From: Sarocladium kiliense
Lineage: Eukaryota > Ascomycota > Sordariomycetes > Hypocreales > Sarocladiaceae
DNA length: 64,000 nt
NCBI GenBank assembly: GCA_030734395.1
Contig: JAUZTG010000020.1
Location: 124,001-188,000, forward strand
Reading direction: 5' to 3'
Shown: piece after piece, positions 1 through 12,252 of the stretch
How positions within the stretch are numbered: position 1 is the first letter of the stretch
Layout: the number at the start of each line of letters is the position of its first letter
The notes under the pieces: model-generated
Told to the model about the DNA's origin: nothing
What the model saw: only the letters and a program-made list of their open reading frames with translations
The model's database searches: none
Program-made: the position numbers and the translations under genes

Positions 1-1635
1 ACACATCGAGTTCTGTATGGTGCCACGTCTCAGAGATCAACATCCTGCCTATCCAGAAGATCCCCTTGCAGCTATCTCCGCCTCCCGAAGTCGCATTCGT
101 AAATCCATCAACAAATGTATCGAAATGCATAGACCCGATGTTGCAGATGGCGGCCTCCCACCAATGCACAATATGACCCTGCGTTGGACTGTGGAGGTCA
201 GATGGCCCAGGCTGCCGGGTGCCCGGTCTTGCACTGCCACGTCCACTTGACACCTCCCCCCCGAGAGCGGCGACTCCGTTGCGGTCGGGTTTCCGGGCCT
301 GCTGAGAGGGTCCAAACGCATGAGTTTCGGGTGAGAGAAAATCCCTGGATAGCTGAGAAACTACTCGGAAGACCCCAACATGCCACGTCATGATGATTTT
401 GTCTCTCTCTACTCGAGTTGATGCGCTGGCGGGTTTGTCTCGCAATGCCAGAGCTTGTAGTCAGGTCTTTCCCCGCTGTAAAACTCGGTAGCTGGGCGCC
501 CTAGCTCCACTGTAAAACTCGAGGACCCCTTGCTTATGGCCCTTGCGCCACACCCGCCCCATCCCTCCCGTCTGCTCGGATTTCTCACCGTGGCGAGAAG
601 GAGATGCACACACAACTCTTCCCACAATTTCTGTCTATCTATTCGGTGAAGATCTATAGTGGTTTCTATTTTCAGAATAACTACTCATTGGAGATTTGCT
701 AGAATCAGTTTATAGTAGCCATCCGCACACGGCAGGGTTAAGCAACTAATGCAACGTGGGTGGTGGTTCGCTCTTGTGCCTTTCGAAAGTTGGGAACTTC
801 ATATATGTGACTTGCAGATATAGATTGCCTTGCCACCACGGCGGGATTTTCACATGTGAGAGGAAGGGAAAAAAACTGCAGTGTCCATTGGATGTCGTAA
901 GCACAGGGTAAACCGGAAATCCCATCTTGCGCAGGCCGTGGTATCCCTAAACCCCTGCGTGGTAAACTTTCGCTTATGCAGGATCGCCGTGTCGCATATC
1001 GTCTAGCATCAGGCAGCACCGTTGGTAAAGGATGGCTCCTGGGCATAGCCTAACGTACGCTCTACCTATCCCAGAAACCGTCTTTCCAACCGAGGACGGC
1101 GTAAAGCCGACGGTACGAAACGAAAGGGCTGCCTCATTGGGTCTTGCATCCACCGTTTCGGTGTTCACGTGCACACTTTTTGACAGGTTTTGAGCAAATG
1201 TGAGACCCAAGACATGCATCGCCAGGGATTCCGTGGAACTTTCTCAGAGGCCTCGTGATCCGATTTCCCGGTTTACCCCATGAAGTGAGAACGTCATCGG
1301 CGGCACTCGGGACACGCCTTGTCGGCTTAAGAATCGCACAGACAAGTTGTGGTGAGACGCCCCCCCTCCAGAATCTATATTGGAGAAGAGGTGGGAAGAA
1401 ACTATCCTATTGTGCAGAATGACGATCAAACATGGGAAAGATGGATTCATGTGATGTTGATTAAGGTAAGGTACGGATGTGGCCGACAGGCAGTGAAAGA
1501 AAGCCAATGTTAAAAATAGAAAATCGCACTTTGGGTTTATGATCTTGGTCGTCGCCTAGACCAGAAAAGTGGGTCGTCTGTGGCGCTCACTGTGGCGGCG
1601 GCCTTCTGGAAAAAATGGGGGCTGAGTGTAGCGAC

Positions 1636-1651
1636 GTACCGGCGCCGGTAC
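1636..1651. repeat. Perfect 16-bp palindrome
   Basis: The bases GTACCGGCGCCGGTAC read identically on both strands. The centre contains back-to-back CCGG units. Many fungal Zn2Cys6 regulators bind paired CGG or CCG triplets, so this could be a dimeric binding site, but no neighbouring gene start lies close to it. It may also be chance in GC-rich DNA. Confidence 0.6.
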
Positions 1652-4619
1652 CTCCAAGTCATGGCACATGTACCTTCACCATTGCCAGCTTGTGCTTCTT
1701 ATGGTTGACACCCACCACACACGGGGGCCATTCTTTCCCCAGTGCGCCCGTTATGTAGAGTCACATGGGTCTATCAATGACAGAGATCCGAGACATGGCT
1801 GTCTAACTCTCAGCTCCAGAACCATGTGCCGTGTCATGCCGTGTCATTTCAAGATCAGAGCTGGGGGACTCGATGGCTTGGGCAATAAAAGTTTCCCCTG
1901 GGCCACCCTGTCATCGTGATGCTAGCTGCAGTTCGACGTCTCGAAAAACAATAGGCCATGGCAGACTTGCACTGCGATTCGTCCCCTTTTCCTGCCTTTC
2001 GGTGTCATTGGATGGAGATATTCATGCACCCTTGAATCCGAGTCTTGGGGAAGGTTTCGCCTCTTCCCACCTGGGTTGCTCGTCTTCCAGATGCGGCAAA
2101 CCGTCCCGCTCTTTCGACGTTTGGCGATCTTTCTCATCACTGACAATCCATTCGCGACCCTCACTAGCACAGACCCCCCAGTCGTTCACTGCTCGCCAAC
2201 CCAGGCCAGTCCCCTCCGTCCGCCGCAAGGCCTAGAAGGTGTAGTCGTTTCCGGCGCGGCTATTGGCTCGAATTGCAGAACAGGCAGCCAATGAGAGAGC
2301 GCAAGGCTCAAGCGTCCGAGATGGGCCCACCAGCCCCTCCAAACGGCTTTTGGGCTTGAACCAATCAGCGTCCAGAAGTGCCCTCTTACACGGACGACCT
2401 CCAAGACACACACCCTCCACGACCAGGGCCCTCTCTGCTCGTGAGAACGCGTTCGAAGCCTCTCATTTGCCTGATAGTTATCTTGCTGATGGCACGACCC
2501 TCGGGAGGACTGGGATCTTTGTCCGACCAGGGCAGATGAGAATGGGTCGATGAAGATCAGGAAAAGGGGTGGTGCCCGCGTTGCCGGGACCAGACAAGAT
2601 ATCGACCTTCAAGCCATTGTCCAACCATGTGGGAGAAGCCAGCTTTCTCCAGGTCCTTCTGGAGAAACTGCAGCTTCGCTTTGGGCTTGTCAGGGGGTTG
2701 TCCGAGGGAAGCACCCGTCCGCTAAGTGCGGCTTCTCCCTTGAATCACACGGATCACACGGGAGTCCCAGAGCTGTCTGACGGCCCGTTGCCCCAACTGT
2801 GTCGGTTTGGGGTCGTGTTCTTCAAGGGACCACTCGTGTAGAATAATTGCCTCGTGGCTGGGTTGTTTTCATACACACAACATGGCTGTCTGGGGAAGAC
2901 GGCAAATCCCTGAGGCTGGGTTATGCAAGTTGCGATGTTTCAACGCCGCGGAGCTCTGTTTCGTTCTCCGTGATGTGGTAAGACTGGCGATACGATGTGC
3001 AATAGGAATACACTGTACTCCGTAGTTGCGCAGGACTCGCATGTAGAATGCAGCCAACCTAGCGTAATGCACCCACATGTCGGTACGCTATGCGAGTCAT
3101 CTGTTTGGTGAAGCGTAGTCGAGCCTCTCATGCAAGGCGAGATGAAATGCACAGACACGTCTGTCTGACTGGCTGGTAAAGACATTGTAATGCAACAATT
3201 CGTCCTTCAGCTGCGCAAGAGATCGTCGCAGGTAATACCGGCGTGGGCCGGAGACCTGCCATGGCTGGGGGAGCGACTAAACCTTGTGGATTCGAGCCAG
3301 CGACGAATTTCCCGCGGCTGGCTGGGCCATGGGTCCCGTGAAGCCAGAGTTGGCGGCGTGCATAAGCGGAGCGCCCTCCATTTCGCATCAATGGAGGGTA
3401 TCACAGTCTCGATCCTGATGCTGTTCCGAAGAGGTCATAGAGGCTTTGGCTACGACCCTGATCAAGAGTGGGTGGCACGACGCGTACGCGGTCAGCCACG
3501 ATGATGCAGGGTCGCTACAGTAGGCCACAGATGGGCCGGCGCGATTGCAGACTACGGTATGAGATCTGTATGAGGACATCCGCCGGTGACGTGAGCACAG
3601 GATCTTACTCGCAACGGAGATGAGCAATTGTCGCACAGCATCGGGCAGAAGCTTCTCGGTTGAACACGGATTGGCGACAGCGCAATACTGCCTACTGGAA
3701 GGTACAAAGGAGGAGCATTCTGACGAGGGTGGATGACGTGCTGACGATGCAAGACCAGGCGGTTGGCGCGTCATGCCAGCACGGGATGTTTGTGCAAGCG
3801 CCCAAGGGGGTGCAGCGCGTGTTTCAAGACTCTGGCAAGCTTCGGGACATTTGTACTTTTTTCCTTGCCTTGCAGGTGCCAGGCTTGCTTGGGATGGGCT
3901 GATGCTTGGGAATGTCAAAGAGGGTGCTATGCGATGGGACGCTGGGCTGGGAAGAAGGGTCCGGTTGTGGTGCAGTGGTGGTGGGGACGCTGGATGGAGG
4001 CTTGAGGTCTGGAGCGAGCTCTGTCCGTGAGGCAGGAGGCAAGCAAGCGCCGGCATCGGGAAATGGCTCACTTGCAAAGACCTAATGGATGCGAAGTGGG
4101 AAAGTGGGCTGCATTTGGGACTTTGGGTCTTGTGTGTGGGATGTAGTCTATTCACTTCTTCTCCTCGAGATTGTTGGATGCTAACTGTGAGTACCGTAGG
4201 TGGGAGACCAACATGCAGTGGCTTTTTCAATCAGCAACCCAACATGGGACGGACTACTTGCATCACAGAAAAGAGGTACATCAACCCTCAGATGGAGGTA
4301 CATTCCGACGTTTGACTGTGGCGCATAGGCGACGGACGCTGGCAGATGGCGCTACTGCAGGCTGCTCAGCTGTACCAGGTTGCCTGCTGTCACTAAAAAT
4401 TAGGCGGCGAATATGTTGCTGCACGGGAGGTGCACAGCCCTCTTCGGGGCATTAACAAGCCTAAAGCGATCTCCACTGGGCCGCCGAGGGCCACTGTAAC
4501 CGCTCAGTCAACCAGGGAAGGTCGCGCTGTAAGTTTAGTGGGCCGGTCCTGCACCGTGGCCAGGTTTTTCCCGGATCGAGTCTTGCCCCTCGCCTGTTGA
4601 TGGACTGACAAGAGTCACA

Positions 4620-4655
4620 AGAGGCAGATGCAAATGCAGGTGCAGATGCAGGAAG
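4620..4655. repeat. Degenerate GCAGATGCA hexamer repeat
   Basis: About six imperfect copies of a six-base unit (GCAGAT, GCAAAT, GCAGGT) lie in tandem in intergenic DNA. No coding frame is associated with it. Confidence 0.6.
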
Positions 4656-5493
4656 ATACTCTGACCTTCGCCCCTCATGATAGACAAGGCATACTCTGTG
4701 AAGACAATGGTCGGTACTGTACTGAGATGGGCCATCATGCAGGGGCATCATGATGGTCCTTCCAGAAACCCAACCCCAAGTACTCGAAGATCGTTAACGC
4801 TCCTCCGCCTCTTCTTCCACGGCACACGCCTCACCCTCACACCACACCCCCAGTGCCGCCGACCTGCAGCGCACAACCCGGCCCAGGCATGTCTTGTCAT
4901 CTTCGCATCCTGCTGTCGCTGTCGCTGACTATCCTGACTAGTGTCTGCTCCGGGCCTGCCTGCAGCAAGCTGGCGCTGGGGCCGCACTATCGGCTTAGCA
5001 CCGTATGCACTGCACCACCTCCGCCTCCTCCCTCGTCCCTCTCCACCACCCACGGCCGCGGCCGCTCGCTCCCACCACGGACGGACCACCTCGTCGACGA
5101 CGCCCACTCACACAGACAGACGACACCTTCTGGCTATAATACCTCCCCCACCGTCGTCCCGCTTCTCACCATCCTCTTCTCTCTCTTCCCTCCTCACGAG
5201 CCCTTCGTCCGCCATTCTCTTCTTCCTTGGTCTCGGTAGCTTTGCAGGCGACCTCCCAGATTCTTTTAACTCACGTTACGCACTCCCCACGACAATCCTC
5301 CCTGCTCAGCTCCGTTACCTTGTTTCCTTGACTGTTCCTTGTTCCATCTCTTTTTAGTCACCTTCCCTGTCCCGGACTCACTTATACAGAACCCCTCCCC
5401 GGCCCCCAAGGTCCCTTTCAACCAACAGCCCCGCCTACACCGAATAGAGTCGAAAGAGAGATACAACCCTCGCACATACATTCCGACCTAATA

Positions 5494-6546
5494 ATGCCAG
5501 TGCAACTCCTCCCGGCCTCGGCCGCCGCTTTCGCGCCGCGCGCATCCTCCGTCAATGTGGTCCTAGGTTCCAAGGTTGAGCCCTGGTTGACACAGACCCT
5601 CAAGCGTATCAACCGTGTCAAGCGTCCTCTCAACAGCGTTCCTCAGCACCAAAGATGCCTCACCGAGACGCTCTCCTCCTCGAATGCCATCTGGACCCTC
5701 GCTTCCGTCATGCTCCCCAAGTGCCCCGAGGCCGATATGCCAACTGAGCCCCATGAGCAGTACTTCAGCTACCAACTCGTCCACATCGAGGCTTACATTG
5801 TCCACGTCGACATGGTTCTGCGCAACGAGGTTGCCTACAAGCTAACTACCGACACCATCGACGCTTTGGTCGAGTACCATGAGAAGGTCCACTGTGTCGA
5901 CGCAAAGGCAAACACCCATGACTGGTCCGAGAAGGAGCAGCAGTGCAAGAAGCTTCACGAGGACTTCATCCAAGCAATCAACAAGTTCGTCTTCCGCACG
6001 CATGTCTCTGCCCTCGAAGGTCTCGAGGAGGAAGGCGCCGGTGAGCTGCTATGTGGGAAGGCTGATGAGGTCAAGACCAATGTCTTGTCCCTAATGAAGC
6101 CCCTCCTGCCTCCGCCACCACGCGTTGTCGAGGTTGTCCGTCAGCAGCCGTTGCTCCCTAGCTCTCCAGCACACACTCTCTGGTCGCAGGCCGGTGTCCC
6201 CGTCAGCTTGCCTTCCGTTGAGCCATGGCGAGTGCTGCCCTCAAGTCCCAGCGTTACATCTACGTCTGGCGACTCTAGCAACACGCCGCTCTGGGCAAGC
6301 ATGGGCATCAGCGAAGTCCAACTCCCGTCACCGACTCCTGCCTTCACTCAACCACAATCCACAGCCGGTCTTTTCTTTGGCTCAGCTCTCGTCACCGCCC
6401 CTATGGCTAGCTTGCCTCTCCCCAGTATGTTCGCACCTCAACAATGTGGTGTTAGCATGGGTATGGGAGGCGGCATCGGCCCTATGGGTGGCGCTATGGG
6501 AGGCTTCGGCTGGGATCGCTACCAGGAGTATGCGACCATTATGTGA
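5494..6546 (+). CDS. Uncharacterised 350-residue protein
   Basis: A single uninterrupted frame of 350 codons runs from ATG at 5494 to TGA at 6544-6546, preceded by a long CT-rich leader. I do not recognise the family. The first ~200 residues look like a folded, mostly helical region with charged and amphipathic stretches (for example around residues 85-170) and several Cys residues. A Pro-rich hinge with a PPPPR run follows at about 205-210, then a Ser/Thr/Pro-rich low-complexity region. From about residue 323 there is a short Gly/Met-rich tail made of repeated GMGG/GPMGG units, ending in an aromatic segment (GFGWDRYQEY). There is no signal peptide or membrane segment. Codon use is C-ending, as in the recognised genes, which supports real coding. 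Function is unknown. Confidence 0.75.
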   Translation: MPVQLLPASAAAFAPRASSVNVVLGSKVEPWLTQTLKRINRVKRPLNSVPQHQRCLTETLSSSNAIWTLASVMLPKCPEADMPTEPHEQYFSYQLVHIEAYIVHVDMVLRNEVAYKLTTDTIDALVEYHEKVHCVDAKANTHDWSEKEQQCKKLHEDFIQAINKFVFRTHVSALEGLEEEGAGELLCGKADEVKTNVLSLMKPLLPPPPRVVEVVRQQPLLPSSPAHTLWSQAGVPVSLPSVEPWRVLPSSPSVTSTSGDSSNTPLWASMGISEVQLPSPTPAFTQPQSTAGLFFGSALVTAPMASLPLPSMFAPQQCGVSMGMGGGIGPMGGAMGGFGWDRYQEYATIM

Positions 6547-9384
6547 CAACCAGCGCCCGACACTGGAGAAAGCCATGCTGTGGTCACCACGACCTCCTCC
6601 TAGATCTGCTCGCCCTCCTCCATCGGCCTCATTTCACCCGGAGAGAACCTCGGAGTCATTTTGCAGCAACGGCATAGACAAACACTACGGCATCTCGGCG
6701 TTTCAAGTTTTTCTTTCCCTTATTATTGGCATTGGACACGGAGTTATGCACCATTCGATAAGATATCCAAAGGGGGAGCGACTACACGGATCCTCCCCTT
6801 CTGCTTTTCACTTTCCCGGTATCGACAAAGCAGCGAAGCGAAGCGACTGGTACTTCATTTGGCATTTCTTCTTTATTTTGGGTCGGTTGTTTTGTCATCT
6901 CTCTCTCTCTCCGGGAACTCTCTCACCTCTTCCTTTGGTCGGACCACAACCGCGAGCTCGGTATTTCTGGTCACCTCCCGCAAACAATGAAGGCTGGTTC
7001 CAGGGCGGGCATCTTCTGGGCACATCAACATCATAAGCAACTGGGCAGGGACTCTTCGAATTACAGGGCGGCTTGCGACTTGATTTCAGCATTCTTTTCT
7101 ATGTTACTCCGGATTTCCTTTGGTCAAAGATAAGAGGAATGCAGCAATGCACGAGGCTCGGCTGTGCCCGAGACAGAACATCCTTTGGGTTCTCGATTCC
7201 CCGATTATTATTTTCACCCTTTTTTCTTCTGTTTACTTCAATTCTTCTTAATGCGGCGTCAAGAGGCTTTCTTGGACGACTTGCCCCTTCTCTTCGACAA
7301 TCTTTTTCGGACTGGGCTTCTTATCAAGGCCACCGACAAATTCGTTCAGCTCACTTTCCTTGCGGCTTGATCCACACTCTAACGAACTCATTACGAAGCG
7401 ACTCTCTTTATTTCACGACTGGGACGACATGAATGACACGAACATTAATGGATGCGGTAATGATATGATTTGACGAGACGCAAGACATTTGATACTCGGC
7501 TTGATGTCGATAATGGTCTTGTTCACCTCTGAAGACTTATTGCAACATTTCGCGCCAAAGACAAAGCTTCATTCGATACTCTCCTCAGTCTTCCGAGCGG
7601 GCTCCAACCCGGAACTGGACTTCCCGGTCAACGCCATCTCCGGCTCGGAAAGAGGTCATCACGCGCTACACACTGCCTGTATGATATCGGGTATATCTAA
7701 GGTAGTGCCGGACACTGGTTGTCCAACGGATCAACTGCCAACGCGCCCTGTCGGTCTTTCATGGCTTGACTTGGGTTGCTGAAGAGGAGGAAATTGCAGC
7801 TGTTGAGGGGAAAGACGACCTCTGAGCTGGTTCTTACACTCTTTCTCTTGCTGTGCATGGGAAGAGGCTGGCCTCTCGTGGACGCCGTCCGATCCCTGAA
7901 ATGTTTGCAGCTGCCACGCTTTCTGCTATATACTTAGCGTCCTCTCCATACCCCGGGTGGCAGTCCATAATGCTATGGCGGGAGGTAGTAATGGGTCGTT
8001 CGGCCTCGAATCTGCTAGTCAGACGATGGATCCGCCGACTCTGACTATCTCTAGCTAGGCTTTGCTAGAGTGCCACCCTTGAGGAACGTGGAGGTGGAAG
8101 GGGAAGCCAGTTCCATGCCAATCGGGATCAACATGTGGTTCATTCCACCACAAAGTCCCTGATAACCTCGCAGCGTCGCCGCGACCCTCGCAACGCAGCT
8201 TAGTTCTGCGCGAGTCTATCGCGGCTGCTCGCTCGAGTTAATATAGTCAGGGGCTGCACACGCACACAGGCAAGGGCGGCGATAATACGCCTTCCGAATT
8301 TGCAGTGCACGATTTGGGGGTTTTGCTTGATGCAGAACTTGGCCTCGTTGATGCGTGCTTGCGCTTGGGATGCTGGTAACAAAGAAACAAAAACCTCAAA
8401 TTTAGTGTGCTCGTGAGCAACACAAAAGCTCACCCGCAGACAGAACGAGCATTGCCCGGGAGGCGAGGCTCGTGCGGGTGGGCTAGCCACGGCACAAGGA
8501 CAAGCCTTTACTGTGATATAAGCGTCCCTGCTCGTTGTCCTGTCATTTCATAGTTTTACTAGGTAATAGAACACGAAAGTTGTTCAGCCATATATTGTTC
8601 TCTTCTTTGTGACATGTACTTGCGAAGGGCCACACGACTGTCACATCTTTAGTCCTTGGGGGATGTCGCTTGTCATGCGAATAACCCATGGTATTGTCTC
8701 TTTTCATGGGCTTGTCCTCACCATCCTACCAACACCTTGCATGTCCAACGCTTTAATGCCGTAAGGCGGTTTTCTTTGCCGAGAAGTCTATGATATCGAT
8801 GTACTTTGCCTGTCGAGGGCTCCAAATCTAGTTTAGTGAGGCTGATCGCGCAGAGACATCGAGGTAGATATCCTGGCCCAGCAGCAGACACTGGCCACTA
8901 GGTAAATCAGAAAGCTCCCTTAGTGTCTGGGTTCGTATTAAGCAGATGCTCTCTTTTCCCTTTTAATATGACGGTAAATAGCGTGTATGCGCATGTCTAG
9001 CCAGCACTATTGATGCCATGATTGGCCAGTGAGCGTCCTGGCACAATCTTTCACTTTGGCAGGATTTCATGAGGCTCATTGTGAAAAGAAGTGAAACTGG
9101 ACTTCATCGGCCCGTATCTAGGAATTAAAAGGACAATATTCTGATAGGTCGTCCATAGCCCCCTCCCTCATCTCTGATTGTCTCTTATCATGGTCGCCCC
9201 AGGCCACGGCCACGGACGAGGGGCCTCTCAGGGGACATGCTTTCTCAAGTAAATGCTGTTTGCTACCTGGTAGGTGGATGCTTCGAGGTTGTTGGGTTCG
9301 TCTGGTGTTCTTCGTCGGTCTCGTGTGTTATACATGGTTTTGGTTGGATCGGCGTCACAAATCCTATCCCGTTGACAGGGGGGT
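6547..9384. other. Convergent intergenic region, no gene seen
   Basis: This 2.8-kb stretch lies between the 3' ends of the 350-residue gene and ARL1. It should hold both 3' untranslated regions. Open frames of 60-110 codons occur on both strands, but none shows a domain, codon bias or splice signals that would join it to another. A frame at 6125-7036 that overlaps the end of the upstream gene is a shadow of it. I see no RNA gene or repeat. Confidence 0.55.
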
Positions 9385-10190
9385 CTACTCCGAGTTGACG
9401 GTTTGCTGTGGGATCATCGTTAGCGGCGACTTCAACCGCCTCCCCCCTTTTTGTGAGCAGGCCAAGGGGTTGAGAGGGACTTACCACCAACCAGTCCATG
9501 CCCTCATTGACGCCGCTGCCATCAACAGCTGAGCAGGCCATGATACTCCAGTTACGATCCCTCAGCTCACCCAGACGCAGAGCCTCTGAAATCTCGCCGG
9601 CGCCCTTCGCGCCCGGCTGGTCTTGCTTGTTGGCAAACACCAGAAGCGCAGCATCCTTAAGCTCCTCCTCGTTGAGCATTGCCGAAAGCTCCTCGGCGGC
9701 CGTCTGCAGACGCTCGATATCGGTAGAGTCGACCACGAAGATGACGGCGGCGGTATTGGCGTAGTAGCATCGCCAGTAGGGGCGGATACTGGTTTGACCA
9801 CCGAGATCCTGTGCAAAGCAGTGTGAGCAAAGGGCTGGGGTAAGGTGTAAAGGGAAGGGGGTAACGTACCCAGACATTGAAGTTGAGGTTCTTGTACGTT
9901 ACACTCTCGACGTTAAAGCCGATCGTGGGGATCGTGGTAACGACCTCTCCAACCTATGGACATCTGAGTCAGCCGAGGAACAAAGTGCGTATCCTCCGTG
10001 GACCGAGATGCTCACCTTCAGTCTGTACAGCAGTGTTGTCTTGCCAGCGTTATCCTATTGTCAAGATGTCAGCAAGCCGAGGCATACGACAGCCAGGACC
10101 AGTGTTCTTTCATACCAGACCGAGAATCAGGATCCTGATCTCCTTCTTTGACCATAAAAGGCCGGAGAGCCATGACATGCCGGAACCCAT
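9385..10190 (-). CDS. ARL1: ADP-ribosylation-factor-like GTPase ARL1
   Basis: Five exons (10190-10116, 10054-10016, 9953-9870, 9808-9485, 9405-9385) give a 180-residue small GTPase, close to the usual 181-183. Seen: Gly2 for N-myristoylation after an N-terminal amphipathic segment; P-loop GLDNAGKT at 24-31; switch I PTIGFN at 47-52; DLGGQ at 67-71; NKQD at 126-129; the SA guanine motif at 159-160. The run TSIRPYWRCYY after DLGGQ and the SKKEIRILILGL N-terminus favour ARL1 over ARF1. Known role: at the trans-Golgi, ARL1-GTP recruits GRIP-domain golgins and supports vesicle tethering and retrograde traffic. The last exon is only 21 bases and encodes QTVNSE plus the stop. It faces away from the eL39 gene across 1.6 kb. 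Confidence 0.95.
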
Positions 10191-11823
10191 GCTGTTGTGT
10201 CTGCGTCACCAAGCACGCGCCTGGTTGTGTCTTTGTATGCACGAAAGACGTGTGCGAGCGAATAACTAATGTCCGATCGTCTCCTCTGGTGGTCGCCTGT
10301 CGTTCGTTTGTGGTATTCGTGGCCGTCGAAAGTGGTCAGACGCTTTAGGGGGGTATCGCCACGCTCGATTAGAAAAGAAAGATGTGTCTTTCGCGCTGTT
10401 GGAATTGCCAGATGAACCTGTCGCCGCGCTCGCTGTGGAGACGATAAAGGGAAAGGAGATGGAAAGGGAATTCAAGACTGAAACTCAGTAATGCGGTGAT
10501 GCACGAATGGCTCGAGTATCGGATCGATCATCAGGGGGTGGTTGGAGGGAGATCGGTGGTTGTCAGAGTCGAAGACCAGATTTGCGTCGGCTTGGAAATC
10601 GATGAAGGGGCGGCGGCTCCTTTTCTGGATCCCAGCGTCTTAGATCGGGAGGCGGCGGCGGCACGGGGACCCCGGACAAAGGCTCTACACAGCACTGCCA
10701 CGCCGGCGCTAATCAAAACAAGCAATGAAGGAAAGCGGAGATGCAAAAGCAAGATAACCAATTTGATGGGAGGCGATGATATGACTTCCTACTTTCTTGA
10801 GTCCTGGACGCTTGGACGTCGCGTCTGTTGGTGGAGGGAATGTCATTTTCGAGGTTGATCCTTGTCACAAGCATGACCCTCGGCTTATACATAGCTGCCT
10901 CGGACAGGTAGGCCACAGCCGTTAATTGTTGATTGATGTCACGGGTCATTTCGCTGCAGTTACAGTCCTTTAAATGCAATAAGGAGAGCATACATGTTGA
11001 GCTCATCAGCCTAGATGGCCCTGATTGTATAGACACACTCAAATGCCAAAACAAGAACCCGAACGAACCACATCCGCTTAGTACTTATTTCCAGGCTTGG
11101 GAGAATTCAGATTGGCTTTGGAGTAGATAGTAGTCATTCCAAAGCTGATTCGCGAGGTCATACTCTTGTCTTGTCATGCTTCACATCCTCAATAGCCAAC
11201 TTGAAACTCATGTTCTAGCAATTCAGAGGGTGACCTTGCTGTTTCTAGCTGTTATTGACATAGGCTATTCCAAGTCATCCTGAAGTATTCCAGAACTGAG
11301 CAACTCACCTCGAGAATAATAAGACAGGGGGACGATCCCTTCGACCTCCAGGACTGTGCTTGATCTCTGGTTCTGTTCTCTTACAGTGACTCGTGACACC
11401 ACAGCACATCCAAACTTCCGACGATACCCGCCCCAGTTGGATGTGAGACAACCACAGCATATCAGCCCTACAATCTGGACCACATGAGCATTACCAGCGA
11501 AGCTAGTAAAGACATCACAGGTCGACTTTGGGATGACGATGGAATAAGGCACTACGTGACTCAACATAGTGCACGCGACTCGCTACAATGGGTTTGCAGC
11601 CACTGGACTAGTGACCCACCTCAGCACATCCTGGGCTGGCTGGCTGCCTCAGGCATCCACAAGCCTGATGAGCCACATCACTAGCCACAATGAGGCTGCT
11701 AGGGCTTGTGTCTCCGCTTTGCTCCCACACAGCAAAAATCCCAGTCTCTACTTCGGCTGGTTTCCTCCTCCGAAATCTCATCATCGACACCACCACACCG
11801 ACTCGACGTCCATCGCCAACAAG
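10191..11823. other. Divergent promoter region ARL1 / eL39
   Basis: The 1.6 kb between the two start codons should hold the promoters and 5' leaders of ARL1 (left) and the eL39 gene (right). Short frames on either strand (up to 120 codons) have no recognisable content. I see no RNA gene or repeat of note. Confidence 0.55.
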
Positions 11824-12252
11824 ATGCCGGTATGTCTGCACCATTGCTCCCCGAAGGCAGTTACCACGAATCCTTTTCCTCGTCGATGAGAATACCCTCT
11901 CCCGCCGGTTTCTTTCGAGCGTCTCCAAGAATATCGCCACCGACGAGGAAGGATGAAGCGGTCGACCCAGCCTTTGGGATGTAAAACAACATGACGGGAA
12001 CAGATCGCTGACGAGCTACCTTTGTTCTACAGAGCCACAAGACTTTCCGTACCAAGCAGAAGCTTGCGAAGGCGCAGAAGCAGAACCGCCCCGTCCCGCA
12101 ATGGATTAGGCTGCGCACTGGCAACACCATTCGGTACGTTGTTTCCCTCGAAGTGAAGGATACAAGATGGCAGAAGGACAGAGGTACTGACTTTGAATTG
12201 CAGCTACAACGCGAAGAGAAGGCACTGGAGGAAGACCAAGATGGGTATCTAA
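11824..12252 (+). CDS. RPL39: 60S ribosomal protein eL39
   Basis: Three exons (11824-11829, 12033-12133, 12204-12252) encode 51 residues, exactly the family length. The first exon is just ATGCCG. The product begins MPSHKTFRTKQKLAKAQ, continues through PVPQWIRLRTGNTIRYNAKRR, and ends HWRKTKMGI with TAA. This is the full highly basic eL39 sequence, which lines the peptide exit tunnel of the large subunit. The 203-base first intron is long for this window and ends with a CTGAC branch-like site 22 bases before the CAG acceptor. The first exon was placed by matching the invariant MPSHK start. A start this small is easily missed by automatic annotation. Confidence 0.96.

Larger units (their letters stand above)
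1..5493. other. Gene-poor left flank and leader of the 5494 gene
   Basis: I can support no protein-coding gene here. The open frames are short or have biased, random-looking composition. The longest is 280 codons on the minus strand at 3388-4230; it is Ser/Pro/His-rich and has no recognisable domain. Things that stand out are a perfect 16-base palindrome at 1636-1651, a degenerate GCAGATGCA-type hexamer repeat at about 4620-4655, and a strongly pyrimidine-rich plus-strand stretch from about 4780 to 5493. That stretch probably holds the promoter and 5' leader of the next gene. It contains a TATAATA-like string near 5136 and an upstream ATG at 4889. Confidence 0.6.

Noticed and set aside
3388..4230. 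280-codon minus-strand open frame
   Set aside because: Ser/Pro/His-rich, no domain, no good start context, no homologous pattern recognised; probably chance in GC-rich DNA.
6125..7036. 303-codon plus-strand frame overlapping the end of the 5494 gene
   Set aside because: It is the shifted-frame shadow of the coding region and runs into the 3' trailer; composition is not protein-like.
11830..12032. Possible box C/D snoRNA in the first eL39 intron
   Set aside because: ATGA-like and CTGA-like strings exist, but the CTGAC is best explained as the branch site and no terminal stem or proper box C was found.
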